In this document: positions 11,534 to 22,461 of the stretch, piece after piece
Numbering within the stretch: the stretch's first letter is position 1
How the letters are laid out: the number at the start of each line of letters is the position of its first letter
Assembly: GCA_024114885.1 (NCBI GenBank)
Contig: CP099419.1
Location: 1,860,001 to 1,924,000 of the forward strand
Length of the DNA stretch: 64,000 bases
Source: Septoria linicola
Lineage: Eukaryota; Ascomycota; Dothideomycetes; Mycosphaerellales; Mycosphaerellaceae
Direction: 5' to 3'
Translations under genes and position numbers: made by a program
The notes under the pieces: model-generated
Told to the model about the DNA's origin: nothing
Seen by the model: the letters and a program-made list of their open reading frames with translations, nothing else
The model's database searches: none

Positions 11534-12330
11534 GACGTGGCTTCGACCACCAATCGAATAGAAGATATGCATCGAACGAGACTATTCGAGGAAAGTCGCT
11601 TCACGCTGCAACTGATAGTTCGAAGTCACAACAGGAGCAGAGACGAACGTTATAGCGTGCATATCAAAGCTATGCCATGCCACCTCCGTTGCTTTTAAGA
11701 GTCTTTCCGCCCACACGATGAATTCGTCTGAGCACTATCCAGTGGTTGCTCCTAGACATAATCGCCCAGGCCAAATGCCTCCAAATTGCCAGACAGTTGG
11801 ATGAGTAGCTTGCTCAGTCCATCATCGGCCGAACGTCACAGTGAAGTGCTGTCTAGCATATAGCCAAAGACAGCATTTGGCCAAGAGAAGTACCCATGCA
11901 TCGGTGACAGGGGTGCACAATACGATCTCGATGTGAAGAGCGCGACCAAGCCGTGTCCAGCCACAAATTTGCAGTCGACCCACTATTGGAGCCCGTCGGC
12001 CCTTCTAGGCCATATCCACATGGAGAAGGTGGGCAGGTACATGCGGAAAACAAATGGTTCTGGAAGATCGGCTGTTCCGAGGAACACGACACATTTTGAA
12101 AAAAGGTATTCAGCTAGCTATATCTCTATCCGGTCACTGCATAGTAACTCGTGATGATCCTCCCCTTCTCGAAGATGACAACAACCCGTAGATAGGTGAT
12201 GTCTGAGCTTAGCTGTTTGAAACGGAAGAAAGCCCTGTGTAGGTGTTAGGGAACTGTTCGGCAGGCTATAGATGCTGTAACAACGTACGTATCTCATCGC
12301 ATCGTATAGGTCCCAGCGTGTCGAGAACGT
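11534..12330. other. Intergenic between convergent PUS9 and grg1
   Basis: Probably 3' UTRs of both genes. No coding region supported. Confidence 0.6.
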
Positions 12331-12655
12331 TTAGATGGCGTTCTTGTTGACGGAGGCAGAGCCCTCGTGCTTCTTCTGGTCCATGCTGTCGCTAGCGGCA
12401 CCGAGAGCACCGGAGACACGGTCGCCGATGCTGCTGTTTGGGGTGTTGCCCTTGGCCTGCTCCTTGTTGGCCTCCTTGGATGCCTCAGCAGACTTGCCCT
12501 GCACGGTCTCGGAGACGTAGTTGGCAGCGTTCTGGATGCTGTTGCCTGTGAAAGAAGGAATATTAGTCTCAGCATGTGGAAGTGATGGCGGGGTAACACA
12601 TACCGATCTGGCCGACAACGCCCTCGTTTGGCTGGTTGGCGTTTGGTGCAGACAT
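12331..12655 (-). CDS. grg1: Glucose-repressible GRG1/CCG-1-like protein
   Basis: Two exons (12655-12604 and 12545-12331, intron 58 bp, phase 1) give an 88-residue hydrophilic protein. The core NAANYVSETVQGKSAEASKEAN and the tail KKHEGSA match the GRG-1/CCG-1 family of N. crassa, which is clock- and glucose-controlled and related to Hsp12-like stress proteins. The 18-residue N-terminus (MSAPNANQPNEGVVGQIG) extends the family's usual length of about 70 residues. Expression is probably strong and induced by starvation or stress. That is family knowledge, supported here by the pyrimidine-rich leader and the ACCAAAATG start context. Confidence 0.9.
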
Positions 12656-12790
12656 TTTGGTAGATGTGTGTTGGTGGGGTTGGTGAGTTGAGGCTGGGTT
12701 GTTTGTATTATGGAAGGGCTTAGTTGTCGTTGTGAAAGAGTAAGAGAGGAGAGAGAGGTAGAGACGGAGGGCTGTTTATGAATGTGCTTG
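12656..12790 (-). promoter_or_regulatory. Pyrimidine-rich leader of grg1
   Basis: Read on the minus strand, this stretch is a long CT-rich run (CCTCTCTCTCCTCTCTTACTC) followed by a CA-rich, G-poor segment ending ACCAAAATG. Such CT blocks followed by CAA-rich leaders are typical of highly expressed filamentous fungal genes. Confidence 0.6.
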
Positions 12791-13883
12791 AAGAAGAAGG
12801 AGCTACGTCACAGCAGCCTTCGAACGTGCGCCACAGCTCTCAGGGCGTTTCCTGCCACATCATCGCGATCTGGAGCTCTACCACAGCTCTTAGCGCCGTT
12901 TAGCAAAGAAAATGGATCACATGCAGCGCCACAGAAGGCTCCAGAATGGGTGTGACCAAACACTATGACGAGCAAGGTCTCCTGGATCGCGGCTTTGTCC
13001 ACAAGCAAGCTGTCCAGACACGAAAACGGTCTTGCATTCCAGCAAGGCACCCATTCTCATTGGCTCTTCTTGTTTGATCGCATTCCGAGAACCAGGTCCA
13101 ATGGACACTTTGCCCTTGACATTCGTCACCAGCATCTCTTTCTGGGCTCGCCCGCCGAGGTTCACAGCTGCCTTTCTGTTTCGCTATTAGGCCGGGACGG
13201 CAATTGGACAGCTCCGTAGCTTGTGAAGAGGGACACTGTGTGGTTTCGTTCCTTGCTCTGCACAACGCGATGCCTGCTTTGAGCAATTGCCCTGGATGCC
13301 CAGCGGTGTGTAGCAATCAAGCATACCTTATGCAGTCTCTGTGATAAACATGGCAGAACGTCGTCCGATACTCCACGATCTTATGCTACACACATCGTCT
13401 AGTCAAAGCAGCTCACCGCTCAGTAAAGTAGGTACTTTCAGTCTCCTATGGCCACGCTATTGAGCTCCAGTGTCCATCACTGAACCGTGAAGTCAAGCTC
13501 GTGCCAGGATCATCCTTGGCATGCAGTTTGTGCGAGCAAATGCCGCGAGTGTTGTGATGTTATCACTTTCTTTCATTCAGCACGCTGGAGAGCCATCCCG
13601 CTATGATCGAGGACTTCTGCGGCTGGGCGAAAGCCAGTCGTTTGGATCTGACGTCCTGACAAAGTAAATCGACGTGTTATGATGGCCTGGCCGATCAAGT
13701 GTTTCGGGTCGCTCGAGGCTTGTCGTTCTCGCGATCGATATTCTAGTCTGCCTCATCCAGGACATATTACCAGTGAGCTGCTGTCGGCCATTCGAGCTTT
13801 ACAGCACATATATGGGGCGCATAGAGGTCAACCGACCTGGTACATTAATCATTATGGGTCTAGGTGGCAACCGCATGGCCCAT
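12791..13883. other. Intergenic, upstream of grg1
   Basis: Likely contains the grg1 promoter (minus strand) and the 3' flank of the second GNAT gene. Open frames at 12917-13316 are unassigned and not convincing. Confidence 0.5.
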
Positions 13884-14588
13884 TCACTCCGACTTCTGCT
13901 GTGGCTGTCTTTTCATACAGAGGTGTTTAAGCGGCTCTTTGTATCCGTACTTTGTAGCGTCCCATGGAAGCTCATCAACGACTTCGAAGCCCCATTTACG
14001 GTATAAGCCTACACCTTTCGGTGAGCCTTCAAGGTAGGCTGGGAGTCCTAGCTCATCTGCCTTGTCACATCCCCACTTTACAGAGAGCGCTCCAACTCCT
14101 TTGCGTCCCTGGTCCGGACGTGTTGCCAACACGTGCAGCAGCACATGTGGCTTGCGTCCTAGGTGTTTCTTCCTATACTCAGCCGTGGCACCATGGAAGT
14201 CCTCGACTACCGTCTTGCTCAAACCGGGCTGGCTGCCATAGATTGCTTCATCCTTCTCATCCTGCTGTTTCTCCCTCTCCAGCTCCTCCTCTGTCCGTTC
14301 TATTGCAAAGATCTTCCAATTGCTCACGCCCACAATCTTCTCATATGGATCATCATCGGGCAAGTCTGTATCGATGACCTTCATGAGCTGTACGCGTCCC
14401 GGGTGTCTTTCGGCCAGGCGTTTCATACTGGCCACACTCATCTCGCTGTCCTGCTGACTGATCCCATTGGGGAACATCACTGACAGAATACCAGGCTGGA
14501 AAGCAGCGTTGCAGATCTTGTAATAGAGATGCCATTCGGCCGGCGGCATTGGAAGAAGCTGAACAGGCATGCTGATGGTCTCGATCAC
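13884..14588 (-). CDS. GNAT-family N-acetyltransferase
   Basis: A single-exon protein of 234 residues. The N-terminal half holds the divergent substrate region (LPMPPAEWHLYYKICNAAFQPG) and the central part is charged. The acetyl-CoA loop reads ATRPDQGRKGVGALSVKWG (motif A, GRKGVG), followed by AYLEGSPKGVGLYRKWGF (motif B). This organisation is common in fungal GNATs of unknown substrate. Translation may begin at 14588 or at the second ATG (14570, MPVQLLPMPP), which matches the family better. It is not closely similar to the GNAT at 9140, so a recent duplication is unlikely. Confidence 0.88.
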   Translation of the reverse strand: MIETISMPVQLLPMPPAEWHLYYKICNAAFQPGILSVMFPNGISQQDSEMSVASMKRLAERHPGRVQLMKVIDTDLPDDDPYEKIVGVSNWKIFAIERTEEELEREKQQDEKDEAIYGSQPGLSKTVVEDFHGATAEYRKKHLGRKPHVLLHVLATRPDQGRKGVGALSVKWGCDKADELGLPAYLEGSPKGVGLYRKWGFEVVDELPWDATKYGYKEPLKHLCMKRQPQQKSE

Positions 14589-15184
14589 TATTTATGGTGG
14601 AGGAATGGAGACGTCTTCAAGATGACACGGAAGAAATCAATTGCAGCAGAACGCATACGGCGCGCCTTATGTACTTACTATTCAAAGCGGCTATTGGTCG
14701 TCCCCACCCGTCTGAATGTGCTTAGCGATCATTTTCCATCAACTCGAATCATTTCGCGGTAAGTCACAACATCCGTTTGAAGCATCATCACCGCATGCAA
14801 AGATGCACGCAATGTTGGGATGCTTGTCGAGGAAGCTGGTGCACACTGCTTAGTAGACTGTGATCTGCGGCCAGCTGAACAGGCCAAGCTGCTCTCCCCT
14901 GTCTGGCTTGCTGCACAATCTCTGTTCTCCTCTTCTACAACAAAGCACTGTACACTCTCAGATGCAACCACGCATGAATGTGACCCCTGCACCTGGTCGG
15001 AGACATTGTATGTAAAGCAGTGTGACTACAGCTGCTTCTAGGCGCTTCTGTGCTCCAAAATCTCTCCGGCAATCCTTCAGCCGAACGCTGACCCCACGGG
15101 CATACATAATGTAGCTCGCGAATTAGATCTTTCAATCCACCTGTGCTACAGATTCCATCAGAAGAGCAGTGTCGAGGCCCAATT
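14589..15184. other. Divergent intergenic region, GNAT / GFA gene
   Basis: About 600 bp of shared upstream DNA. Nothing specific seen. Confidence 0.55.
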
Positions 15185-15736
15185 ATGCCGGATCAAGAAC
15201 TACCATCAAAGCCGCCCTGGCCAGAAGAGACAGGTATCTGGGCGACGTATCCAATGCACTGCCATTGTGGAGCCATCAGATACAACATGAAGATATCTCC
15301 GCCACTGTTTGAGGAACAAGCAGAGGGAAAGGGTGTCTACCCAGTGACGAGTTGCAATTGCTCCTATTGCGAGAGGACTGGCTACCTGACCGTACATCCT
15401 CGCGCAGAGAACGTGACTTTCACACGAGGCAAGTAGAAGCCGACTTCAATTCGTCCTACATCTGATCTAATTCTGTGGACAGGGCTCGAATATCGATGAG
15501 AGTATCTGACGGGCAACAAAATGTGCCCTTTGTGGTTCTGTAACAAGTGCAGTAGTTCGCTAGGGGCAGACATTACAGCAGTTATGGAAAAGACTGGAGG
15601 ACCACTACGATATGGACTGAACGTGAGGATGTTGAAAGATGTGGATATGAAGAAGTTCACGATCAAGGAGTTGACATTCATGAAGGACATGCCCCCAGTT
15701 TATGACATCGGTCCGGCCGAGGGCGGGCATGCATAG
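15185..15736 (+). CDS. GFA/Mss4-like zinc-binding protein (splice model uncertain)
   Basis: Modelled exons 15185-15428 and 15501-15736 give 159 residues. The zinc ligands of the glutathione-dependent formaldehyde-activating (GFA) fold are visible: CHCGAIRY, CNCSYCERTG and WFCNKCSS. Exon 1 ends at AG|GCAAGT, a consensus GC-type donor. The most natural acceptor (GTGGACAG, ending at 15482) would restore the usual family spacing but puts a TGA (15497-15499) in frame. Skipping to the AG at 15500 avoids the stop and removes about six residues before EYLTGNKM. The gene is therefore either functional through the downstream acceptor or carries a nonsense mutation. GFA-fold proteins are often annotated as carbon-sulfur lyases, but most fungal members are uncharacterised. 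Confidence 0.65.
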
Positions 15737-16192
15737 ACATGGAACGCGAGCAAATGATATATTATGTCCCGTAGTATCGCTTGTATACTCTTGCTTCGTG
15801 GGTTGAGTGCAGGCTCCAAGATTTGACAAGACTTTGCTTTGAAAGCTATAGCAGATCTACATTGCTGCTCTGTCGACTTGTCAGCGCACGTGGGTGTTCT
15901 AGCATAGCAGAGCGCCATGCAGGGAGGCGACACTGCATGCCTCTCCAACCAGAACAGTGCAAACATGGGCAACCGCTCGTGTATAGCTGTCTCAAGAGCA
16001 CTCTATAGGCTGGTTCACGACATGGTGGTTCCAGAGCTCAACGACTCGTGGCTGTCAGAGCAATGGCGGAGTGCATACTTGATTATCAGCAATGCACATG
16101 GCCATGAGTACGCACTATATATAGGCTACCATGGAGACCTTTGGAGCTCGTACATTTTACCCCAATTCTCGCAGACAACATTCACTCTCGCA
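15737..16192. other. Intergenic before the cysteine-rich pseudogene
   Basis: A TATA-like stretch (ACTATATATAGG at 16107-16118) lies about 80 bp upstream of the ATG at 16193, suggesting the broken gene still has a promoter. Confidence 0.5.
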
Positions 16193-16677
16193 ATGAAGCT
16201 GACCGTAGCTATCGTACTCTCCTTTCTGGCCACAGTCCATGCTACTCCACATGTAAAGCAAGACCTCAAGATCCTTGAAGAACGCCAGAGCTTCGGCAGC
16301 TGTCGCGCCTCAGGTAGAGGAGGACTCGATGTGCGCTAAATCATCTCCAAGGGATGTCTAAACACGTTTGAGGTACATCTGACAAGTCTTCGCAGAGAGT
16401 GTCGACTCAATACTGGAGGCCAGTGTAATGGAGTTAGTGTTCCAGGTTTCTGCCCGGGGTAGCCAGACAATGTCCAATGTTGTCGCCACCCAATTCGTTG
16501 CTCTTCTCCGTATACAAACAATCGTGACTATTGTCGCAACACGTACAAGGGCTGCGGTGGCACCTCTGTGAGGTGAGGACTTCGTCACCGACCGCGAGTG
16601 AGCTTGGCTAACACACGGGTGTGGTGCACAGCGGCAAGTGTCCCGGAACTTCTGGGGTGCAATGCTGCGCTCAGTAG
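16193..16677 (+). pseudogene. Secreted cysteine-rich protein gene with in-frame stop
   Basis: The ATG at 16193 begins a clear signal peptide (MKLTVAIVLSFLATVHA) and a short pro-region ending EERQSFGSCRAS. After a probable intron (16314-16397) the frame reads ECRLNTGGQCNGVSVPGFCPG, then TAG at 16460-16462, then continues PDNVQCC, CSSPYTNNRDYCRN and YKGCGGTSV. After a second intron (16573-16631) it ends SGKCPGTSGVQCCAQ and a TAG at 16675-16677. Two CPG...VQCC modules of this kind are common in fungal secreted proteins, often fused to peptidoglycan-active domains. The conserved reading frame beyond the stop suggests a recent nonsense mutation (a CAG to TAG change would suffice) rather than an ordinary short protein. 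The first intron's acceptor (CAGAG|AG) is tentative. Confidence 0.55.
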
Positions 16678-16964
16678 ATATGGAACCAGCGAAGCAGATC
16701 TCTGGCATGCTCCGGAGCAGAGAAGGATCAGGGGCTCTATCAGAAGACATACAGTCTGACCAAGGTCGTCCTGTGTCGGTACATGGTCGAAAATGGTTCC
16801 AGTAGTTGTCGCATTCGCAGCCCCTCACTGGAGCTTGTGCGTCAGGATGTGTAGTAGTATCCCCAAACGCTATGATCAGGCGCAGATTCTCAGAGTGTCG
16901 GTCTTGGTGGAAAGGCGTAGCCGATGATCATTTACGAGTCGATGCAGAGAGTACTGATCTGTAA

Positions 16965-18102
16965 TCAGCGCTTCGGTGATTTGTTTCGCCCTCTCGTGAT
17001 GCTGGGGAGTGTAGGCATCTTCGCGTCTCTGACTGCGCTCTGGGCTTGAGCCACTGCATCTCCCAGTAAGACTCGTATGGCAGTCTCCAGCCTGCGATCG
17101 TCTTTTCGTCGCATGTAGAGGATGACAATCCAGAGAATAATGCCGTCTGCGATGAACAGCTGCACAGCCCACCAACTCAATCTGAGGACCCAGCCCCACC
17201 AGCTGTGTCGTCGTTGATAGTTGAGAAAGCGCCTTGTCTCCAGCTGTTCTCGCAATGCCGCGACTTCGGTCGTGAGCTTGATGAGGGAGGATTCGATACG
17301 CTTCCGCCATCGATTGTCCAGAGGCGAGGATGATGAGCGAGGTGCACGGAAGCGGTCGCTCGAGTCTGCCTCTCCGCCCGACTCGGACGCATGATGCAAG
17401 TCAGCCTCGTCAATCTGCGAGACAGGCGCGTCCACAAACTCCTCCCGTTCATCCTCCGCAAGCTCGTCCTCGTCCGCTTCTGATTGCGGCGCCAGTAGAG
17501 TCAAGCCTTTGACTCTGCCACCACTGTCCATTGCTGCAGCGTCGGACCTGCCGGTACCAGTGCCGTTGTCGCCGGAGCTGCCCGAGTTGATGTAGTCTCT
17601 GCGCTCAATGGTCTGCAACGGCGACGAGTGCTCCGAGCTGGAGTGCTGCGAGTTGTTCTTGATCTGATCCCACACAAACTCGAGTTCCTCGACCAGCTCT
17701 CTCGCTTCGGGCGTGGTCGAGGCGTACTTGTGCATGGTGGAGATCAGCGATTCAATATATCGCCGCTTTGCCTCTGTCCGGCTCAAGCCTTCATTTGCCT
17801 TCCAGGCATCCCACTTCTCCTGCTCCTTCCTCACCGTCTCCATCGTCACTCCCGGCCCAGGCGAAGTCGGTCGGTCGGAGATGAGCGACACATCGCCCTC
17901 CATCGACTGCTTGTACAGTCCATACAGCGCCAACCGATCGGCTGGCGGCGGTTTCTGCGATCCAGGGCGGATTCGGTTGACCGTGTTGAGGGCGTGCCCA
18001 AACACGCGATCTGCATTGATTGCCACATGTCAGACCATGTTGATTCTACACTCATCTACACAAAGAAATGGGACTTCAATGCCTACCCACAGAGTCGGCC
18101 AT
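16965..18102 (-). CDS. Acyl-CoA-binding membrane protein (Atg37-like)
   Basis: Two exons (18102-18087, only 16 nt, and 18010-16965; intron 76 bp) give 353 residues beginning MADSVDRVFGHALNTV. Residues 1-105 form an acyl-CoA-binding domain (RLALYGLYKQSMEGDV, KWDAWKANEGLSRTEAKRRYI). An acidic, serine-rich linker follows, then a short coiled coil (LTTEVAALREQLETRR) and a tryptophan-rich transmembrane segment near residue 290 (WAVQLFIADGIILWIVILY), with a basic tail. ACB domain plus a C-terminal membrane anchor is the layout of fungal Atg37/ACBD5-type peroxisomal proteins. Localisation is inferred from that layout. It diverges from the MFS gene across about 1.1 kb. Confidence 0.9.
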
Positions 18103-19195
18103 TCTGTCTTTTTCTGCTGAAGCCAGCGTAAGCAACGTTAACGTCACGATCGATGGGGCAATGCGTGTCGCGTGTCAGCGCTCGTATGATTTCTCATCAA
18201 TGCCTCGCCGCCCGATATCGATGCGTGCTCTCGACGCATGATGCAGAAGGAAGGCGACAGATGATGATGGCAACATGCTGTCGCGTGGAGTCAATATCAC
18301 ATGCAACCAGGGTGTTCTCCAATTCCACAAAGCTTGCCGCGGTACGTACAACACAGGGTTTCTCTAAGTTAGTTAGGGCCATCTCTCCGTCCGAGCAGCG
18401 AAAGAGGTCTAGTTAACTTAGCCTATCCTGTCTGCTTACTTGACATTCAAGGATACCATCTCTATCATTTTTGCAGACCGCGTTTCGAAACAATCACGTC
18501 GACTGCATAATCAAATCGACGAGAATCCGCTGTTTGCCATCAAGGTGAGCAGATGTTCGTCGAGCTACTCCTCGCCGTCCTCACTCAAGGCTTCTGCTTT
18601 GGTTTTTTGCATCTGCTATGGCATGGGATCTGGCCACCGCCCGACGCCATACGAAGCATCCTCACATCCACAACACGCAGGTGATGTATCTTCTACGTGT
18701 TGACCGGACCTCTCGCGACTCCACGCCAATCGTCCAATTTTTTGGACACCCAGCTTCCCGGCTATCGGCATGATTCCACGGCGTGCCACTGCGGAAAAGG
18801 CGCCCATTTCCGTTTGCAAGATTTTTCGGCGAAGAAATGGCCATCGCCACGGCATAAATGCGCATTTTCCTGCATCATATAGGCTCTTGATACGTGCATA
18901 GGCCGACTTCGCAGAATGCTCAGATGCAAGAGCCAATGATCAACCGTGATAATGGCTTCTATCCGTTGCAGCGACTTCGGCGGCAGATGGGATGCACACT
19001 ACGCTGATAGAGGTCCACGGCCAACTCATCCTTGTGCCGTGCAGAGGTATTCTGCCGTTGAAGGTGATGCAGCATGTTTTCGGTCAAGACTGCCTGTGAA
19101 CCAATTGACGTGTAGTTGAGTCAGACTCTCTTTTCTCTTCATGTCCACTGCTGTTTCTCAACTTGCCAACAAGTCTTATACTCGCCTTTGAGAAG
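18103..19195. other. Divergent intergenic region, ACBP / MFS transporter
   Basis: About 1.1 kb that must hold both promoters. No operator identified and no coding region supported. Confidence 0.55.
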
Positions 19196-20927
19196 ATGAA
19201 GAACATCCACTCGAAGCAGCATCCTACGGAAGCCGTGGAAGAAGATCGAGAGAGCACAGCAGAATCAATACACAACGATTTGAATCCGGGGTACGATCTC
19301 ACGAATACTATCAAGCCCAAGAACAAACCAAGCTACACGGAAAAAGACCTTGAAAGTCAACGACCGAGCGTCCAGCTCCATCAAACGAAATCTCATGTTT
19401 CTACTCATGATGCTCATCCTATCCATGATCAGCACTATGAGGCAGGCGATGAGATATATGACAAGTTTCCCAAATGGCGCAAGATATCCATTGTAGCTAT
19501 CCTCAGCTTCTCCTCCTTCCTGGCACCGATATCATCTACTAGTATCCTCGCCGCATCTCCTGAAGTTGTCAGCACATGTAAGCAAGATGACGCCCGTTGT
19601 GCACGCCAAACTGCCCTTCGCGGCTCTCCTTGCGATAGATTGATGGTGCGGACCGCCGTACAAAATCGTTGCAACAACATTACGGCGTCATGTCGACACA
19701 CTGCTGATCCTGATGCGACCATTCATAGACAACACCACAGCATCAATCTTCAACGTCAGCAACGCCCTTTATATGCTCTCCATGGGTCTCAGTCCGCTAG
19801 TCTGGGGCCCGCACGGACAGACCTATGGCAGGAAGTGGACACTCGCATGGGCCGCCATCACATTCACCGGCTTCTCGGCAGGCTCAGCACTTGCGCCAAA
19901 TCTAGCCTCATACTTCGTCTTCCGCATGCTCACGGCGTTCCAAGGAACCGCCTTCCTCATCATTGGCGGTACCGCGATCGGGGACATTTACAGGCCGATT
20001 GAAAGAGTCACGGCTTACTCGTGGTTCATGAGCGGTACACTCATCGGGCCAGCTTTTGGCCCATTCATTGGCGGTATCATTGTCACTTTCGTGACATGGC
20101 GGGACATCTTCTGGCTGCAAACTGCCCTTGCAGGATTATCCGCCGTGCTCATCATTCTTTTTCTCCCCGAAACGATTCACAAGAAACGCTCGGACCAGCT
20201 CAAAGGCCTACCAAAACGCGAACAGATCAAGAAGCTCTGCGTCTGGATTAGTCCAGCGAGAGTCATGGTACTTTTTAAGTACCCGAATCTGATCATCGTT
20301 GCTATTGCTTCTGCTTCGCTGGTGTGGAACATGTACTCGCTCCTGACGCCCATCCGATATGTCCTGAACCCAAGATTCAACCTCAGCTCGCCGATCCAAT
20401 CGGGCCTCTTCTACACTGCGCCAGGATGCGGATACCTGACTGGCACGTTCTTTGGAGGCCGATGGGCTGACGCGGTTGTCAAGCGGTACATGAAGAAAGG
20501 CGGCACTCGCGTAGCGGAAGATCGACTACATTCCTGTCTACCTGCCATGGGTCTGGTGATTCCCGCGTGTATGATCGTCTACGGCTGGAGCATCGAGAAG
20601 GAGTTTGGAGGAATTCCCCTGCCAGTCATTGCAATGTTCCTGCAGGGCGTTGCGCAGCTGTTCTGTTTTCCGTCGCTGAACACATACTGCCTCGACGTAA
20701 TGCAGAGCAGAAGTAGCGAGGTCGTAGCTGGCAACTACATGGTGAGATATTTCTTTGGCGCTGCAGGTTCTGCTGCGGTGCTACCAATCATTGACGCGAT
20801 TGGTGTCGGATGGTTCAGCACGATCTCTGCGTTGTTCGTTGCTGTTGGGGCTTTGGGAACGTGGGCTGTTGCTGTATGGGGCAAGGACTGGCGTGATAGA
20901 ATAGACGATGGAAAGGAGATCAACTAG
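19196..20927 (+). CDS. MFS transporter, DHA1-type drug:H+ antiporter
   Basis: Two exons (19196-19577 and 19729-20927, intron 151 bp, phase 1) give 526 residues. A hydrophilic N-terminus of about 90 residues precedes TM1 (ISIVAILSFSSFLAPISSTSIL). The junction restores STYNTTASIFNVSNALYML, a typical DHA1 segment, then LVWGPHGQTYGRKW (the loop 2-3 motif). About 12 TM helices follow, with PETIHKKR in the central loop. DHA1 members export small toxic compounds; the substrate here is unknown. The frame is open to an upstream ATG at 19163 (11 extra residues). The neighbouring GH5 gene is convergent (ends 166 bp apart). Confidence 0.9.
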
Positions 20928-21093
20928 AGCTGCATAGGTGCAGCAGTGGCCCAGCATAGCATTGTCATTAATAGCGGAAGATACCCCACAGCTAGCACAT
21001 GAGATTGCCATTATCCTGAGAAACATGTCATTCCTGTTCATGATCGAAACGTTTTCTATCCTACAGTCACTTCTGTCTACATCCGTAAAATGG

Positions 21094-22461
21094 TCATCGT
21101 AAAGGTTTCATCAATGCTTGCAAGTCCTTCAAGCGCCAGTCGTCGACTACTGTTTCCCAATCGTCTCTGAGCAAACCGTAAGTCTCGTTGTCGTACCCCT
21201 CAGGCTTTCGCGGATTCAGAGCCCAGTAGCCCCAGTCGGCATCTGTGTCTCTCAGAATCTGCATCAGACTGTCCCAGTAGTGATGATCTTGATCGTTGCC
21301 TCTATGCGGCGCACCAAACTCTCCGACCCAGACTGGCGCAATGTTGTCTCTGAGCAAGAACGCCCAATTGGAGATCATGTCCTCTTTGAAGGAGGGATAT
21401 GGTCGTTTCCCATAAGGAACGCTAGGTATATGGCCCCAACCTGACCACGAGTAGACATGCGAGCTGTACACCACTCGGTCTGGGATCGAAAGCTCAACTG
21501 GCCTCGACCCTGCCCCTGAGCAATCATTGGCAGAGGAGACGCCTTCCACGAACATGAGCCAATTTGGTTGGATCGCAAGAAGTGCTTCACTAGCTTCCTC
21601 CGAGGCAGTGGCCCATGAGTTCCAGCTCATGGTGCCCCACACTCCTCGAGGCTCGTTGCGCAGGTCTGCGCCAATGACGAAGGGATTCAACCCAAAAGGA
21701 CGCATGATCGTCTTCCAATGGTCGATCCAAGTCTCCGTGGTTTGCTTGATCTTGCAAATTGGCCCATACTGATCATTCTTCCAGCTGGAGTCGCAGAGAT
21801 TCATGCCATCGCACCAGTGTGCATTAGTGATATGGTTGTTCGGAATCACGATCAGACCGGCGTCTGTCATCGACTTGACGCACGCATTGAAGACGTCCAG
21901 CGCTCGTGGACCTTCCAGCTCATCGGCGCCTCGTTTCAGACCGTCGCCGTGTCCAAGATCATAGTCGTCGAGTAAGTCTAGGTTGGCAGAGAGATACTCA
22001 GGTGGTATGATTGGATTCTCTATGACCATTTGATCGGAGTACGGAAAGCGCACAGAATTGAAGCCCATCTTCTTGATCGTGGCAGCAATCTCATCCCTGT
22101 GACGGAAGTCCAGGCCGCCGGGAACGAAGAAAATGTCACTGGCGCCATACCAATTGATCGAAGCCAACTTCACCCTTTGCCCGTTGGCATCAATGATCTG
22201 CCTGCCGGCTGCTCTCAACGGTGGTGCAAAGAACGGTTTCGTTCTTGTTGTGACGTTCTTGACATCTTTCAATGGAATCTGGTGTACCAGCGCCTCTCCT
22301 GAAGGCATGAAACGTAAGCTATAGTAGAACACAACAAGCGACAGTAGAGTCGACGCTAGTATCGTCGTCCTCCGCAACATGATCGCGGCGGGCCTGTGAG
22401 GTTTGAGATAGAAGTCGACGACGACGACGAGGCAGAAGAGGGCGAGAGAAGTGAATAGCAT
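21094..22461 (-). CDS. GH5-family glycoside hydrolase with N-terminal membrane anchor
   Basis: A single-exon protein of 455 residues from the ATG at 22461. Two hydrophobic stretches lie at the N-terminus (MLFTSLALFCLVVVVDFYL, and ILASTLLSLVVFYYSL after a second ATG at 22380), so it is secreted or a type II membrane protein. The catalytic domain shows the GH5 landmarks: SINWYGASD, FNSVRFPYSD, NNHITN, the acid/base Glu in DLRNEPRG, SSHVYSW, and the nucleophile Glu in VWVGEFGAP, then WGYWALNP. GH5 acts on beta-glucan- or mannan-type polysaccharides; the specificity cannot be told from sequence alone. The frame stays open upstream to 22650 but without convincing coding character. Start 22461 versus 22380 is undecided. 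Confidence 0.88.
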   Translation of the reverse strand: MLFTSLALFCLVVVVDFYLKPHRPAAIMLRRTTILASTLLSLVVFYYSLRFMPSGEALVHQIPLKDVKNVTTRTKPFFAPPLRAAGRQIIDANGQRVKLASINWYGASDIFFVPGGLDFRHRDEIAATIKKMGFNSVRFPYSDQMVIENPIIPPEYLSANLDLLDDYDLGHGDGLKRGADELEGPRALDVFNACVKSMTDAGLIVIPNNHITNAHWCDGMNLCDSSWKNDQYGPICKIKQTTETWIDHWKTIMRPFGLNPFVIGADLRNEPRGVWGTMSWNSWATASEEASEALLAIQPNWLMFVEGVSSANDCSGAGSRPVELSIPDRVVYSSHVYSWSGWGHIPSVPYGKRPYPSFKEDMISNWAFLLRDNIAPVWVGEFGAPHRGNDQDHHYWDSLMQILRDTDADWGYWALNPRKPEGYDNETYGLLRDDWETVVDDWRLKDLQALMKPLR

